Shown here: positions 11,272 to 22,745 of the stretch, piece after piece | Numbering within the stretch: position 1 is the stretch's first letter | Layout: each line of letters begins with the position of its first letter | NCBI GenBank assembly: GCA_029168955.1 | Contig: JAPDOI010001062.1 | Coordinates: 62,001 to 126,000 of the forward strand | Source of the DNA: Aplectana chamaeleonis | Taxonomy: Eukaryota; Nematoda; Chromadorea; Rhabditida; Cosmocercidae | Direction of reading: 5' to 3' | Length of the DNA: 64,000 nucleotides | Position numbers and translations under genes: made by a program | Notes under the pieces: generated by a model | The model's database searches: none | Seen by the model: the letters and a program-made list of their open reading frames with translations, nothing else | What the model was told of the DNA's origin: nothing

Positions 11272-12493
11272 GGGTGCGATTCATGAACGCACATTCGTTG
11301 GTTTGGTTTGGCTAGGGTTTGGTTTGGTTTGCAAGCCCACGCGTGACCAAACCACTTACCCGCGCTAACCAGCGATTCATGAATGTTTTCGCCGGCTTGG
11401 TTTGCAAACCGGGTGTCAAAACGTGTTTGAAGTTGGTAAATCGATGCCAGCTAATCAATTCTGTCGGCTTCAGTGTTCGTCTTTTTCATTCTTGATGCTT
11501 TTCCTGATTATTCACTGTGAAAAGTTTTATAATATAGTTCATGAAAATTCAACTGATCTCATGGTCAGAGTTATTAACGAACTGCTTGATTTTTTCACCG
11601 TTGTTCAGAGTGAAATTGCTGTTATAAGATCAATAAGTACTTGCAATGTCTCTGTTGCGGTGACTTAGGGCGAGATAAGGACATAGTTCTACACGAACGA
11701 AATTTTCGAAAATTTTTCGAAAGATTTTTCGAAATTTTTTTCGTTCGCTTTCGTTCGTTCGAAATTTCGTCGAACGAATTTTTTTCAAATTTCGTTCGTT
11801 CGAAATTTTGTTGAACGAATTTTTTTCAAATTTCGTCCGTTCGAATATGTTTCGAACGAAAAATTTTCATTTTTCGTTCGTTCGAAACGATTTCGAACGA
11901 AAAAATTTCGATTTTCGTTTGTTCGACATTTTTTTCGAAATTGTACAACTATAAAGGACATGTATGGAAAATATCGAAGCAAGTTTGCAGCTCCATGTAA
12001 GTTTCCGAAAAACAAGAATAGGAAAAAAGAAGGATCGCAGGCAAAGCGGTTAAAAACGTCTAGTGCGCTCCAATGCGAATGCCGCTGTCGCCGTGACGCA
12101 CTCGACGAAATGGTGTGGGTGTAGTTACCGCGCTCCCCTGACAATCATTTTCGGTGACTTCTCGGCAAATGGTTGTCAACGGCTCAGATGGGGGGGAGTT
12201 CCGCCGCCGACTATTTGCTGAGGCATCGGCGCCCTAAGACTGCCTGGGGTTGAAAAAAAAAACATGGCGTCACATTAAAAATGTAGTGAAATTGCACAAT
12301 CTGCACGTAATTGCACGTCTGGCTGGCTAACCGCAGCTAGCCCACTGCTGACCAGCCGCTCCGAGGTGGGTTGGATTCTAGCCCACTCGTGACCCAGAGA
12401 TAACCAAACCGGAGCTTGATGAATCACTGGTTTGCAATCCCCCCGAGACAAACCCTAACCAAACCAGACCGAACGCGTTCATGAATGCCTCCC
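11272..12493. mobile_element. TIR element inserted in repeat X
   Basis: The left end GGGTGCGATTCATGAACGC matches the complement of the right end, GGGAGGCATTCATGAACGC. Sub-terminal TGGTTTGG/CTAGGGTTTG motifs occur at both ends in inverted orientation. The flanking triplets are CAG and CGG, so the target duplication is imperfect or absent. Comparison with the intact repeat X copy at about 15965 shows exactly where it is inserted. An 88-codon open frame at 11402-11668 has no domain I know. The hAT-like MITE at 11685-11953 is nested within it. Superfamily uncertain. Confidence 0.75.
11685..11953. mobile_element. hAT-like MITE rich in TTTCGTTCG, flanked by AAGGACAT
   Basis: The 8-bp direct repeat AAGGACAT lies at 11677-11684 and 11954-11961. 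The right-end complement, TATAGTTGTACAATTTCG, matches the left end of the copy at 17393 (TATAATTGCACAATTTCG). Its own left end is AGTTCTACACG, slightly truncated. The body is alternating TTTCGTTCGTTCGAAATTTCG-type words with many short palindromes. No coding capacity. Confidence 0.8.
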
Positions 12494-12660
12494 CGGCTGG
12501 ATTTATTTCCAAGTTCGTGCTAGATCCTGAATCGCTCAACGTCTGTGGCCGCCCAGACGTCTCATGGAGCCTGGAAAGTGAAACATTACACGGCGAGTTC
12601 TCAGTGACATGGTGTCGGCCCCGACGACTAACTACGAATTATCGCTGAGTTTCTCGGCAA

Positions 12661-14102
12661 ATAATATTCCCTACTAAATCAACGTCTGCGACAATATTAA
12701 CACTTAAGAGACCGCCTGCTTCACGGCGAATATACACAGCCGACCGGTGCGCTAATTGGCTAATCGTTTCCGTGGGCGACATGCGTGGACACGCGGTTTT
12801 CTCATATCCACTTCCATTGGAGCAGACTTTCTTACATGATAAAAAATTATCATTTCAATTCCACTGCACCTGAGAGTATATCGCTCCACGGGCAATTGGA
12901 GAAAGGCTATGGTGAAGCAATGATCATTCACTTTCTTACGCACTTAGAGTTTATCGAATTTGAAAGGTACTTCAACTTTACACGCACAAGGTGCTATGAA
13001 ACGCGACTTTTCGCAAATTTTCAGGCGGGCTGGTCCCAAATTAAACGTTTGTCTCTCGACTTCCGGAATTTCCTGTAGGCTACTACAAATCTTTAGAACT
13101 GTAACGTGCGAAGCCGAACTATAGTAATGGAATTTTGAAAAATGGACGGAATTAAGGTCTATAATGCTCAAAACACCTCACGAAGAACTTTCGGCGGACT
13201 CAAAAAGTTTGAATTGCAAAGTTGTCTCTTGCAACCGGCGAAAATTCCAATAGAAGTCTGAGAATGGGAATCAGATTTGTGATCAGCATGCCCTCCCTCC
13301 TAAATAACCACAAGGACGAAGTCGCAAAAAAAACTCGAAACGTTTACCAACGGATACCAAACGGCAGACGACGACAATCTTATTGAAAATCGTTAAATAA
13401 ACACCCTTTCATAGTTTAGCCCCTGCAAATGCATCTCTAAGTCAAGTTTCAGCAAAATCTTGGGCATTGAACAATCGGTAGGTTTTCACCCCTCTCCCCC
13501 CTCTCCCACCAAGTTACCCTCCATACGGAATTCAGCGAAATCTAAAATAAAGTTGACGGATGGCTAACTTATTGCACTCGACAAAAATTTCAATGGAAAT
13601 TGAAAAGTGAACACCAGATCGTTGTTCACTAACTCGAATAACCCTCGGGGTCAAGGCATAAAAATATGAAACGATGACCTAATACAGCTGACTCGTTTAG
13701 CTGGCGCTGCTTTTTCGAAAATCAAGTAGTGTACATCAGGTTCGTGATGAGCATCGTTTATAAGCCCCCCCCCTAACATTAGTGAAATTTGGGACTACTT
13801 ATTCCCGATCACAGACGCTCGAAAATTCGAAAAGTGTCATTTCTGAAGATTCTAGTAAAATAACTAGGAATGTTCAAAATACTACACCACTGTGAATGTA
13901 AATAGGTTACAGTATGAAGACTCTATTCATATTCCAGAAACACCCCAAGTCTTCAAACCTCAAAAAAATATTGAATGTTTTCTGGCGTGGGTGCGCAGTG
14001 TGGGCACGCGGTCTTTCAAGTGTTAAGGGCTCTGAAATAAGGCAATCTCACTGCTCAGAACATTCCCACAGAGTCGTTAGACTCGCGCCCGCGCCACCAA
14101 AC
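12661..14102. other. Unassigned stretch
   Basis: No recognised gene or repeat. Open frames near 12785-13078 (plus) and 12752-13171 (minus) overlap each other and have no known domain. Confidence 0.35.
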
Positions 14103-14110
14103 ATGAGCAC

Positions 14111-15470
14111 TAGAGTGAGGACCGAATATTCGAGTTCGAATATATATTCGAATTTTTCGAACGAATTTTTATTCGAACATCCGAATATTCGAAAAATGTG
14201 AATATTCGTACATTATTCGAATTCGACTATTCGGAAAAGGTGAATATTCGGATATTATTCGAATTCGACTATTCGCAAAAGATGAATATTCGAACATTAT
14301 TCAAATTCGATTGTTCGCAGAAGTGAATATTCGAGCGTTATTCCAATTTGAACACCCGAGCTGATTCAGCAGAACATATGAAAATCAGCTCTAATGAATG
14401 AAGGAATCGGCATACCTTTCAAGACTGATGTCATTTTCTTCACTACTCCATTGTTCCAATTTTCCGAACGCAAGAGCTAAATTTTTCCCCACACCGTCTG
14501 ATGAGGCTACTAGGGCGGTTCTAACAGGGAGCCACAAGGCAATCGCACTTGGCCACGCACATTTTTTCATGCCGCTGCGCAATTATAACACCAACCATAG
14601 CTTCGTTGAGTGGAGCCATGTACTCCACCAACCTTCACCTCTGGGCAGGTGAAGGGGAAACCTTCTCCATTGGGAAAACCGGTGACAACCGATGAAACGC
14701 TTCGAAAAAGAATGAAAGTGACCCAACACTCATGCGAGACATTTTCAAGATTGGGTGGGTGTCACTGCCGGCTTTTCGTCCATAACTTTTGTATGTTTAG
14801 AGATAGAATTCTGCGTCAACTTGTGCTTCCAGTTTGGAAAAATATTTTCTCGATTCTTCAGCCTAAATCATTTTACGGAACACCGGTTTTTCGCCTATAA
14901 CTTTTTAACCTGGTGAAGGTTGTTTTTGATGTTTTCGAAATCTATGTAAAATTCTGCGTCAAATGATATATCGGGTTCCTAACTTTGCTCGCTCCATAAG
15001 CCAGCCAGGTTGGTGCAGCCGAGCTCCGTTGTTGGCTCCAGCAGAACTCTGCGCCTCTCATTTAAACCATAGAGGCAATAGCACCCTATGGAGATAACTA
15101 TGGAGCTCGGCTCCACCGATCTGGCTGGCTTATGGGGCAAGCAAAGTTAGTTAGGCACCTCGAATAAGCTCCTTAGGCTAAGTTAGAGCGGAAAAGATGA
15201 TTTTGTAGCATTATTTGCGTTGTAGCCCGTACAGGTTTAGAGATGAGACGTGCCTCATTAATTTCAATTGTAGGTGGAAATAAAGCTCTAGAAGAAGAAT
15301 TCAGCTTGTTATTGCCGCTCACTTCGTAGTTGCGCGATATTGCTATGAATGCTTAAAATATTCGTCATTCGAATATTCGAATATCAAATATTCGTTCGTT
15401 CGAAATAAAAAATGAACGAATTTATTCGAAATTCGTTCGTTCGGTCTCTTTTCAAGAAGTCCTCATTCTA
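14111..15470. mobile_element. hAT-like non-autonomous element, 1.36 kb
   Basis: Perfect 8-bp target duplication ATGAGCAC at 14103-14110 and 15471-15478, with T at position 2 and A at position 7 as in the hAT consensus nTnnnnAn. The ends are TAGAGTGAGGAC and, on the complement, TAGAATGAGGAC. The left 230 bp is a run of GAATATTCG/TTCGAATT palindromic words. The middle (14350-15150) and right part (15153-15470) match the two ends of the 3.66-kb element at 58256-61914, so this looks like an internal-deletion derivative. The inner segment near 15000-15135 is also inverted-repetitive (CCAGCCAGGT.../...TGGCTGGCTTATGG). No transposase. Confidence 0.9.
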
Positions 15471-15686
15471 ATGAGCACGAACTTGGAAAAAGAGTGCTCC
15501 ACGCGACAAAGGCGCCGCTTGTCAAATTGTGCATAAGATCGTCTTCTTCGACTACAGCTTCGACCTATTCGACTATGTTAAAGAAACTTCAAACTTGCTA
15601 TACTTGAAGAAGATGACCATATGCACGATTTGACAAGCGGTGCCTTTCTTGAGAGAGACAACCAAGCTTTCCTAGTTCGTGCTCAT
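15471..15686. repeat. Foldback element whose left end took a hAT insertion
   Basis: Left ATGAGCACGAACT and right AGTTCGTGCTCAT are exact complements. Inner arms GCGCCGCTTGTCAAAT and ATTTGACAAGCGGTGCC also pair. The hAT-like element to the left was inserted at its terminal 8 bp, ATGAGCAC, which became the duplicated target. Confidence 0.85.
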
Positions 15687-15789
15687 GTTCGATCGCCCAT
15701 GCCCGAGCCTAGCAGCTTGTGAAAATGTTCTGAGCGATGAGATTGCTTCATTTTAGGGTCCACAATGTTGGCATCCTAATTGATGGAGT

Positions 15790-16165
15790 AAGGCGTATTT
15801 TTGGCCGAGAAACTCAACGACGATTCATCAGTCTTCGGGGCCGACACCATGTCACTGAGAACTCGTCAAGTAATGTATCACTTCCCAAGCTCCATGAGAC
15901 GTCTGGGCGACCAGAGACGTTGAGCGATTCAGGATCTAGCACGAACTTGGAAATAAATCCAGCTGGTCGTCCTAGCCGGCTGGAAATGCATCGAAATCTA
16001 AGTTCAGCACTATGGAAGGAATGAACTTGGTCTTTTCCGTCAGAAGGCAGGTGAAGTCCACCGGTAAAGTGAACAAGTAGCATAACCTTGAACCCATTTC
16101 ATAAAAATTGACGTGAAAATGGCTAATTCTGGCGATCATCATGAGAAATTTCCATTTTGCTTGAA
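15790..16165 (+). repeat. Dispersed repeat X, uninterrupted copy
   Basis: Matches, as reverse complement, the split copy at 11080-12660, and serves as the empty-site reference for the insertion there. Open frames on both strands are not conserved between copies, so they are unlikely to be genes. Confidence 0.75.
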
Positions 16166-17384
16166 GGCAGCAGGCACGCTAAAAAATTGTGTCGATTTCA
16201 TGACATAAATCGAAGCTTTGGAGCTGGTTGTATGGGGAACTAACGAAAAACCCGACGAAAACTGCATCCAAATTCAGGAATAACGGCTGTTTTTGTTATG
16301 GGCTAAAATTAGACGAGTTATGTCCGAGCGGTTGAAATAGCTAATCATAACGACAAAACAATTGATATAGCGAAGCGGATAGACTCTCACAGCCTGTACT
16401 AGAACGCTCACCTCGTTGGAAGCTTTAAAAACCAGCCGAAGTGCCCGTATTCGTATATTGAGGGAGCGGGGTTGGTGTCGCTCATGAGCGGGGCTGCCGA
16501 GATTTTTCGATTTCCATTGCTCAAATTTAGTAGTTTTGACTCGTTTTCGACGCTTCCAACTACTACTAGGGGCCGTACAACCCAAGTAGAGTAGTTATCT
16601 CAACCACTTTTCCGAGGGTGTCTGCGGCGTTCAAGTGTTGCTGTACTCAAGCGTCGCGCGAAATACAAACTTCTCTCTTTAACTAAAGGCAGAAAAGGCA
16701 AATCTGGGTCATACCACTTGATCCATCGTTGTCGTTGTAGCAGAAAACATAGAAACTCTCCCCAACATTCAAAACCTCGATCCAACATATGATACGCCTG
16801 TTTCAAAGGTGTTGCTATAACATATGTATGTACATATGTATAGAGTCACTTTCGAGTGATTGATTGAACGAATTTTTTATTTGGAAATATGAGTTGTTCA
16901 TATTCCATCGCCCTACAATAGCACTAATTTAACGCAGACCTGGCACTTAACCTGAGGTTGTGCTAAATTTTAATTTCTTATCAAACATTCGAAGCAGTAT
17001 TACTCATCGCGAACAGACTTTTCGCTTTCAAAACTCCCAAAAAAGTCACGACAAGCGAAACCAACGAAAGCTCCAACTGGTTACATTTTTTGTTTACTTC
17101 GTAAGATAGCGGAAAGGAGCGTCGCTTTCACTACACGCGGCCGAGTTCTATCCACATCTATAACCAACCAACCACTGAAAAATCATTCTATGCTCCTCGT
17201 CAAAGTTGGACGAAAGTCCGTAGTCCCACCTGGTCGACGTGCAAGTAAAGCACGCGAAACAAGGACAAAAAATCGCTCTTGGATAGCTTCTCCTAGGGCG
17301 TCCGTAGTCCCTCCCTTACGTACTCCGATCGGAGTTGGATCATTAATACCATCAACACCGTTGCAGCATTCCGTCCAGCGCGAC
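16166..17384. other. Unassigned stretch with dispersed repeat copy 2
   Basis: About 16500-16640 is the second copy of the repeat seen at 5950-6076 (ACTCGTTTTCGACGCTTCCA, CTAGGGGCC). A short TATG/TACA run lies at 16815-16845. Nothing else recognised. Confidence 0.5.
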
Positions 17385-17392
17385 CTATGCAG

Positions 17393-17643
17393 TATAATTG
17401 CACAATTTCGAAAAAAGTGTCGAACGGACGAAAATCGAAATTTTTTCGTTAGAAACACTTTCGAACGAACGAAAAATAAAAAAATTTCGCTCGACGAAAT
17501 TTCGAACGAACGAAATTTGAAAAAATTTCGTTCGACGAAATCTCGAACGAACGGAATCTGAAAAAATTTCGTTCGACGGATTTTTGATCGAACGAAAAAA
17601 ATTTCGAAAAATCTTTCAAAAATTGCGGTCGTGTACGACTATA
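17393..17643. mobile_element. hAT-like MITE, 251 bp, flanked by CTATGCAG
   Basis: Perfect 8-bp direct repeat CTATGCAG at 17385-17392 and 17644-17651, fitting nTnnnnAn. The ends are TATAATTGCACA and, on the complement, TATAGTCGTACA. The body is almost entirely CGAACGAACGAAATTTCG-like words. It is the inverted relative of the MITE at 11685-11953. Confidence 0.88.
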
Positions 17644-17651
17644 CTATGCAG

Positions 17652-18872
17652 CCGCATGGACGACCTACTGGGACTACGAATGGCATAGGGGGACAATGCC
17701 GGACTTTGGTGCAACAATGACGGGGCCTTATGAGACTTGTATCGCAGATCAAAAACCGAGAAAACATTTATAGCGAAAGAGCATGTGATATATGTAAGAA
17801 CACGCGGACGATTTTTGATTGTAGTAGCCTCCATTGTGCACCAATCAGTGCCCAAGGCAAAACAACGGCACCAAAGAGGTGTGCTCGCATAGTAGTCCAA
17901 ATGTAATGCTCACTCAAATCGTGCCGCGTTCTTATTACATGTACTTGGTATTCACGTGAAATAGAGCATAGAGGATTAATGTAGACTAGAACAGATACAC
18001 GACTCATGATGGTCTGCAGAATGATTTATTTAATAACTGCACGCAAGGTGCTCTACGCAGGATTTAGTAGAAAAATCTCAGAATCCAAATTCCCTGCGAT
18101 GTGGGCTGAGACTTCCGCATCGAAGTCTTGAACAGTTGAACGCGGACTCAGGCCACACCCTGTAGATGAACTTTTTCCTATTCAACAGCGTTTCTCTTCA
18201 CATTTCAGAGCCGACAACGATTCATCCGCTTTCCGATTATCTGCACGAGTCGCTGAGATTATTCAACTCTCAACTAGTAATTGCTGAATCAACGCCGTCG
18301 CGTAATCAAAAATACTGTTCGCGTTCTAACTGTCCTCACGATGCTGCCGACTATGAAACGCGGTATTGACACTGCATTGCAAATATTAGGTTTTCGTACT
18401 TCCATTTGGGGATCTTGCAGGACATATCGACTTGTCATGACGAATTCTATATTCATTTTATGGGTAGCAGCCTCGTCCATAACGTTGTATAAAGAGTGCG
18501 GGTTTCAAACTGTGAAAATACAAGCACATAACATGCTTTCTAACTCCTTGAAATTGTGAACGTTTTATGGTTCTTTCAATGAATTGTTTTGATTACTGGA
18601 CAGATGGCAATTTGCAAAAAGAAGAGGTAGAACTTCTGGCCAATGTGCTGTTCCTGATTACCTACAAAGACATCCAAACGGCAGTAGAATTCAGTCTGAA
18701 AAGGACTTTATAAGACGAAATCAATTCGAACTGAACTTAATGAGAAGAATTTAGTTCATACCAATGGAATTCAGCTTACTAACAGGTGACATGATTCAAA
18801 ACTTCGGAGCCATTCGATCCACGATGTGCCGCCTTCAAACAAGCCTCCCCAACGGCGCGGGTTAAAGGCAGT
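17652..18872. other. Unassigned stretch with one weak exon candidate
   Basis: At 18208 a TTTCAG is followed by an open frame (EPTTIHPLSDYLHESLRLF) running to a stop at 18369. The composition is exon-like, but there is no convincing donor and no family match. The rest is unassigned. Confidence 0.3.
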
Positions 18873-21599
18873 GGTCGCGACAGGGCTGGGCACACGTCCC
18901 GGCATGGCGATTTTGAATATGCACCCCCCCTTACAAGGGAAGTATAAGAAGCGTAGGTCTGAACCGTAGGAATCTATTGTCATGTGGGAATGTTCACGCA
19001 TTACATGGTGAAATAGTGTTGGGTACCCGCCGCGAAAAAGAGATCTGAAGGTGTAATAAGCTCCGAAAGTTTGCCGACCATCGACCTTCTCCTAGTCTAT
19101 GAATTGTTAAGCGGTCCAGTCAACAGCATCGACGGCTCAAAGGGAGGAAGGGGCAGTGGTGGGCATGTGACCAGGGTTCGAGTCTCCCCCGAAAAGTTTT
19201 TTTGCAAATTCACGGAACTTCCATATTTTGATCAAAAATTATATCACGAATGTCATCTTATCCTTTTGCTGTGCGATATAGCCATATATACAGTGAAATA
19301 GACTCGAGTACAAGGGATCCAAGGTTTTGTTTCCCATCAAAGCTTTCCCGTTGTTTTGGGGAACTTATATGATTGGGAAGTATTACCCCACACATTTTGA
19401 ACAAGTTACGAGAACAAATAGGTAACACAAGACGGTGCGCTTGATGCAGTCGGCTTCTGCGACCACCCGTAAACTGGCCGTCATGCCCCTCATTTTCCTG
19501 TCAGGCAAGGTCGGAGAAACGCTCTTTGTCCAATTACCAGAGCCGGGTGGTCGCTTCCCATTGAAGGGTGTATTCAAGACGAAGAAACTCTACGTCGTCA
19601 GCGGAACCTCCCATATCATGACGACGTTAACAACACTTGCATTTTTCGAGAATGTTTTCATCCAGCAAATGCCGGAGAATTAGGTTCTCTTTCTCGACTC
19701 AAGGAGTGATTTTTCCTATCAAAGCGCGATACAGGCTCTTAAGCCGGCGGGGAAAAACTTGCAGATTTTGACGAAACCGCCTGGCGTAACAAGTTTTGTT
19801 GAGTTGGCAGACATCGGGTTTTTCAGCTACTCGAAAGCACTGCTCAAGCGATTTCACTCTACTATTGATCTTCGAAAATTTGATTTTTTAGGTCGTTTGA
19901 AATAATATATGGTTTTCGGCGTGGATGATGCCTTTAAGGCTGGCTACGTTCTTATCCGTCCGGGTCCTTTCGAAACTCCAACCAGGGCTGGGCACACGTC
20001 CCGGCTTGGCGAATCTGAATATGCACCCCCCTTAGCTCGGTAACTTTTAGGCACCCCCTTATGGGGAAATCGAAATTGGCTGTTTTCCGAATAGTTGGAC
20101 AGCCATGATCTTGACCTCCTGATTAGCTGATCTGTGTTTGATTGTTCTGATGTGGAAATCAGAACCATTATTCGTAGGGAGTAGAAAACCCGGGCTTTAC
20201 CCTCCTAGAATGCCGCAATCCCTTAAAAATCGGCTTTCCGTGCGATACGGTGTTTGTACGCAGCTACACAGCGCACACGGGAATGGACGCGCACACAATA
20301 TTAATAAAAATGTATTTTATTACAGAACGGGGAGGAGAAAAGGATTGAAACTGAAGGAAATGGAAGATGGTAAAGGTAGTCTATTCTGGATGTACCCATT
20401 ATAGAAATTTAATGTAAATAAACAAAGTTAGAGCTGGTGTAAATATTTAGCCGTGACAAGGTTCATTCAAACGAACCTAGTTGATCAAAACTAGCATTAA
20501 ACTGAGAGCAAAGGATATTGTTAGAAAGAGGAGAATCTGGCAAACATTTTAGTTTCAATAGGACTGATTTTTAATGTGATTTAAGGACCTTAAATCTCGT
20601 CCCGGTTTTACCCCGAAAACCGGGACAAAACCGGGACGAGGTTTAAGGTCCTTATATCACATCAAATATCAAACTTATTGAAACCAAGGTGTTTGCCAGA
20701 TTCTCCTCTTTCTTTCAATGCTCTTACTTTTTATGTTCAATGCTGTTTTCATTCAACTAGGTTCATTTGAATGAACCTTGTCGAATCCAAAAAACTCACC
20801 CCGCTCCAACTTAGTTTATTTACATTAGATTTCTATAATGGTTACATTGAAAGTATCGTACCTCTGCCTTCTTCCATTTACTCCAGTTTCAGCCCTTTTC
20901 TCCTTCCCGTTTTGTAATAAATTACATTTTTAAATTAATAGTGTGCGCGTCCACTCCAGTGTGCGCTGTGTTGCTGCGGACAAGCACCAGATCGCACGGC
21001 GAGCCGAATTTCAAGGGATTGCGGCACTCCAGATGGCTACAACTCGGGTTTTTATAGTTCCAAAGCCCTATTCAGTGCACTTGTGCTCTGCAGGGTACTG
21101 ATAGCAGTTTTTTTTACCATGATGAGAGACATGGTACTTCTCAAGGAGGAGGACACGATCATTAACTTCTCTCACAAGACCTTGCAAAGTCAATTTTCAC
21201 AATCGGATCTCTTCATAAGTCACATTCTCATGAGCTAAAATTAGTTGGCTAGTCGTGATACTAAATGTCCAACCTGTAATTTCAATCTGTACTAATACAA
21301 CAGTTCGCTGATTCTTTTTTGAACGTGGACGATAGCGCTTCTGAGCGCTCTCTTTGTATCTTTGCCTCGAATCGGTTACCACCCTTGTAATAAATGAACG
21401 TTGCACCAGAAAAACGACATCACACCAATCCTTACTTGCTACTAGATAACGAAGTAGTGTTTATTTCTTTATCAAAGTAATCAAACAAATTATAGATAAT
21501 ACTTAATTCATAGAGTTATTAAAAAGAAACCTCGACAGCAACTATTAATTTTTGCGAACGCAACCTGCATATCCTTATACATAAAGCAGTTATGTCCCG

Positions 21600-21811
<212 letters not shown>

Positions 21812-22021
21812 CCCGCATATCTTAGGAATGGCCGATCAAAACTTGTATGAATTGGTACCAACATTTAGGTGGGTGCGACATTTATCGATTACCAAAAAAT
21901 CAGCCCGAGTCACCTCTTACGTGCCTCGGGGCAACCGAGTTTTTCCGCGGAGCGCACTTTTGGCCGTGGGTCATGATAACTTCTGCGAGTCGTCTAACGA
22001 TGCGAAAAATGCAGGGCGTCA

Positions 22022-22745
22022 TAAAAGGTGTGCTGGACCCCACTGAGGGTGTGCAAGACGTCATAGTAAGCGTGCAAGACCCTAATCGGAACGTGCAGGA
22101 TGTCATAGAAAGTGCGCAGGTCCTAAGTAGGAATGTGCAGGACCCCAGCGGAAGTGTGCAGGACGTCATAGAAAGTGTGCAGGACCCCAGTGGGAGTGTG
22201 CAGGACGTCATAGAAAGTGTGCAGGACCCTAATCGGAGTGTGCAGGACGTCATAGAAAGTGCGCAGGTCCTAAGTAGGAATGTGCAGGACCCCAGCGGAA
22301 GTGTGCAGGACGTCATAGAAAACGCGCAGGACCTCAGTGGGAGTGTGCAGGGCGTCATAGAAAGTGTGCAGGACCCTAATCGGAGTGTGCAGGACGTCAT
22401 AGAAAGTGCGCAGGTCCTAAGTAGGAATGTACAGGACCCCAGTGGGAGTGTGCAGGGCGTCATAGAAAGTGTGCAGGACCCTATTCGGAGTGTGCAGGAC
22501 GTCGTAGAAAGTGCGCAGGTCCTAAGTAGGAATGTGCAGGACCCCAACGGGAGTGTGCAGCACGTCATAGAAAGTGTGCAGGACCCAAATGGTAGCGTGC
22601 AGGGCGTCATAGAAAGTGTGAAGAACCCTAACGGGAGTGTGCAGGACGTCATAGAGAGTGCGCAGGTCCCAAGGAGTTGGAGTGTGCAGGGCGTCATAGA
22701 AAATGCACAGGTCCCGAGTGGGAGTGTGCAGGACGTAACCAAGAG
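22022..22745. repeat. 21/42-bp minisatellite, array 2
   Basis: The 42-bp units alternate TGTGCAGGACCCCAGTGGGA with TGTGCAGGACGTCATAGAAA, and are clearly related to array 1 at 1-2480. A higher-order repeat of 147 bp (7 x 21) is visible: CCTAATCGG starts at 22081, 22228 and 22375. The open frame through it on plus (21847-22818) reads SVQDVIESVQDPSG-type repeats and the opposite strand is open too, so I do not call a gene. The array lies inside the inner hAT-like element. Confidence 0.93.

Larger units (their letters stand above)
11080..12660 (-). repeat. Dispersed repeat X, minus copy, split by insertion
   Basis: The sequences 11085-11271 and 12494-12645 together are the reverse complement of 15790-16165. 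Shared words include CACCTGCCTTCTGACGG/CCGTCAGAAGGCAGGTG and GAGTTCTCAGTGACATGG/CCATGTCACTGAGAACTC. The copy is broken by the TIR element at 11272-12493. No coding function seen. Confidence 0.8.

Noticed and set aside
18166..18369. Host exon after TTTCAG at 18208
   Set aside because: No recognisable family and no good donor; kept only as a weak remark.
19100..19175. tRNA gene (GGTTCGAGTC B-box-like sequence near 19157)
   Set aside because: No A box or acceptor and anticodon stems; it is part of the long TIR of a transposon and is repeated inverted near 24100.
22022..22745. CRISPR array
   Set aside because: Units are contiguous with no unique spacers, and the genome is eukaryotic.
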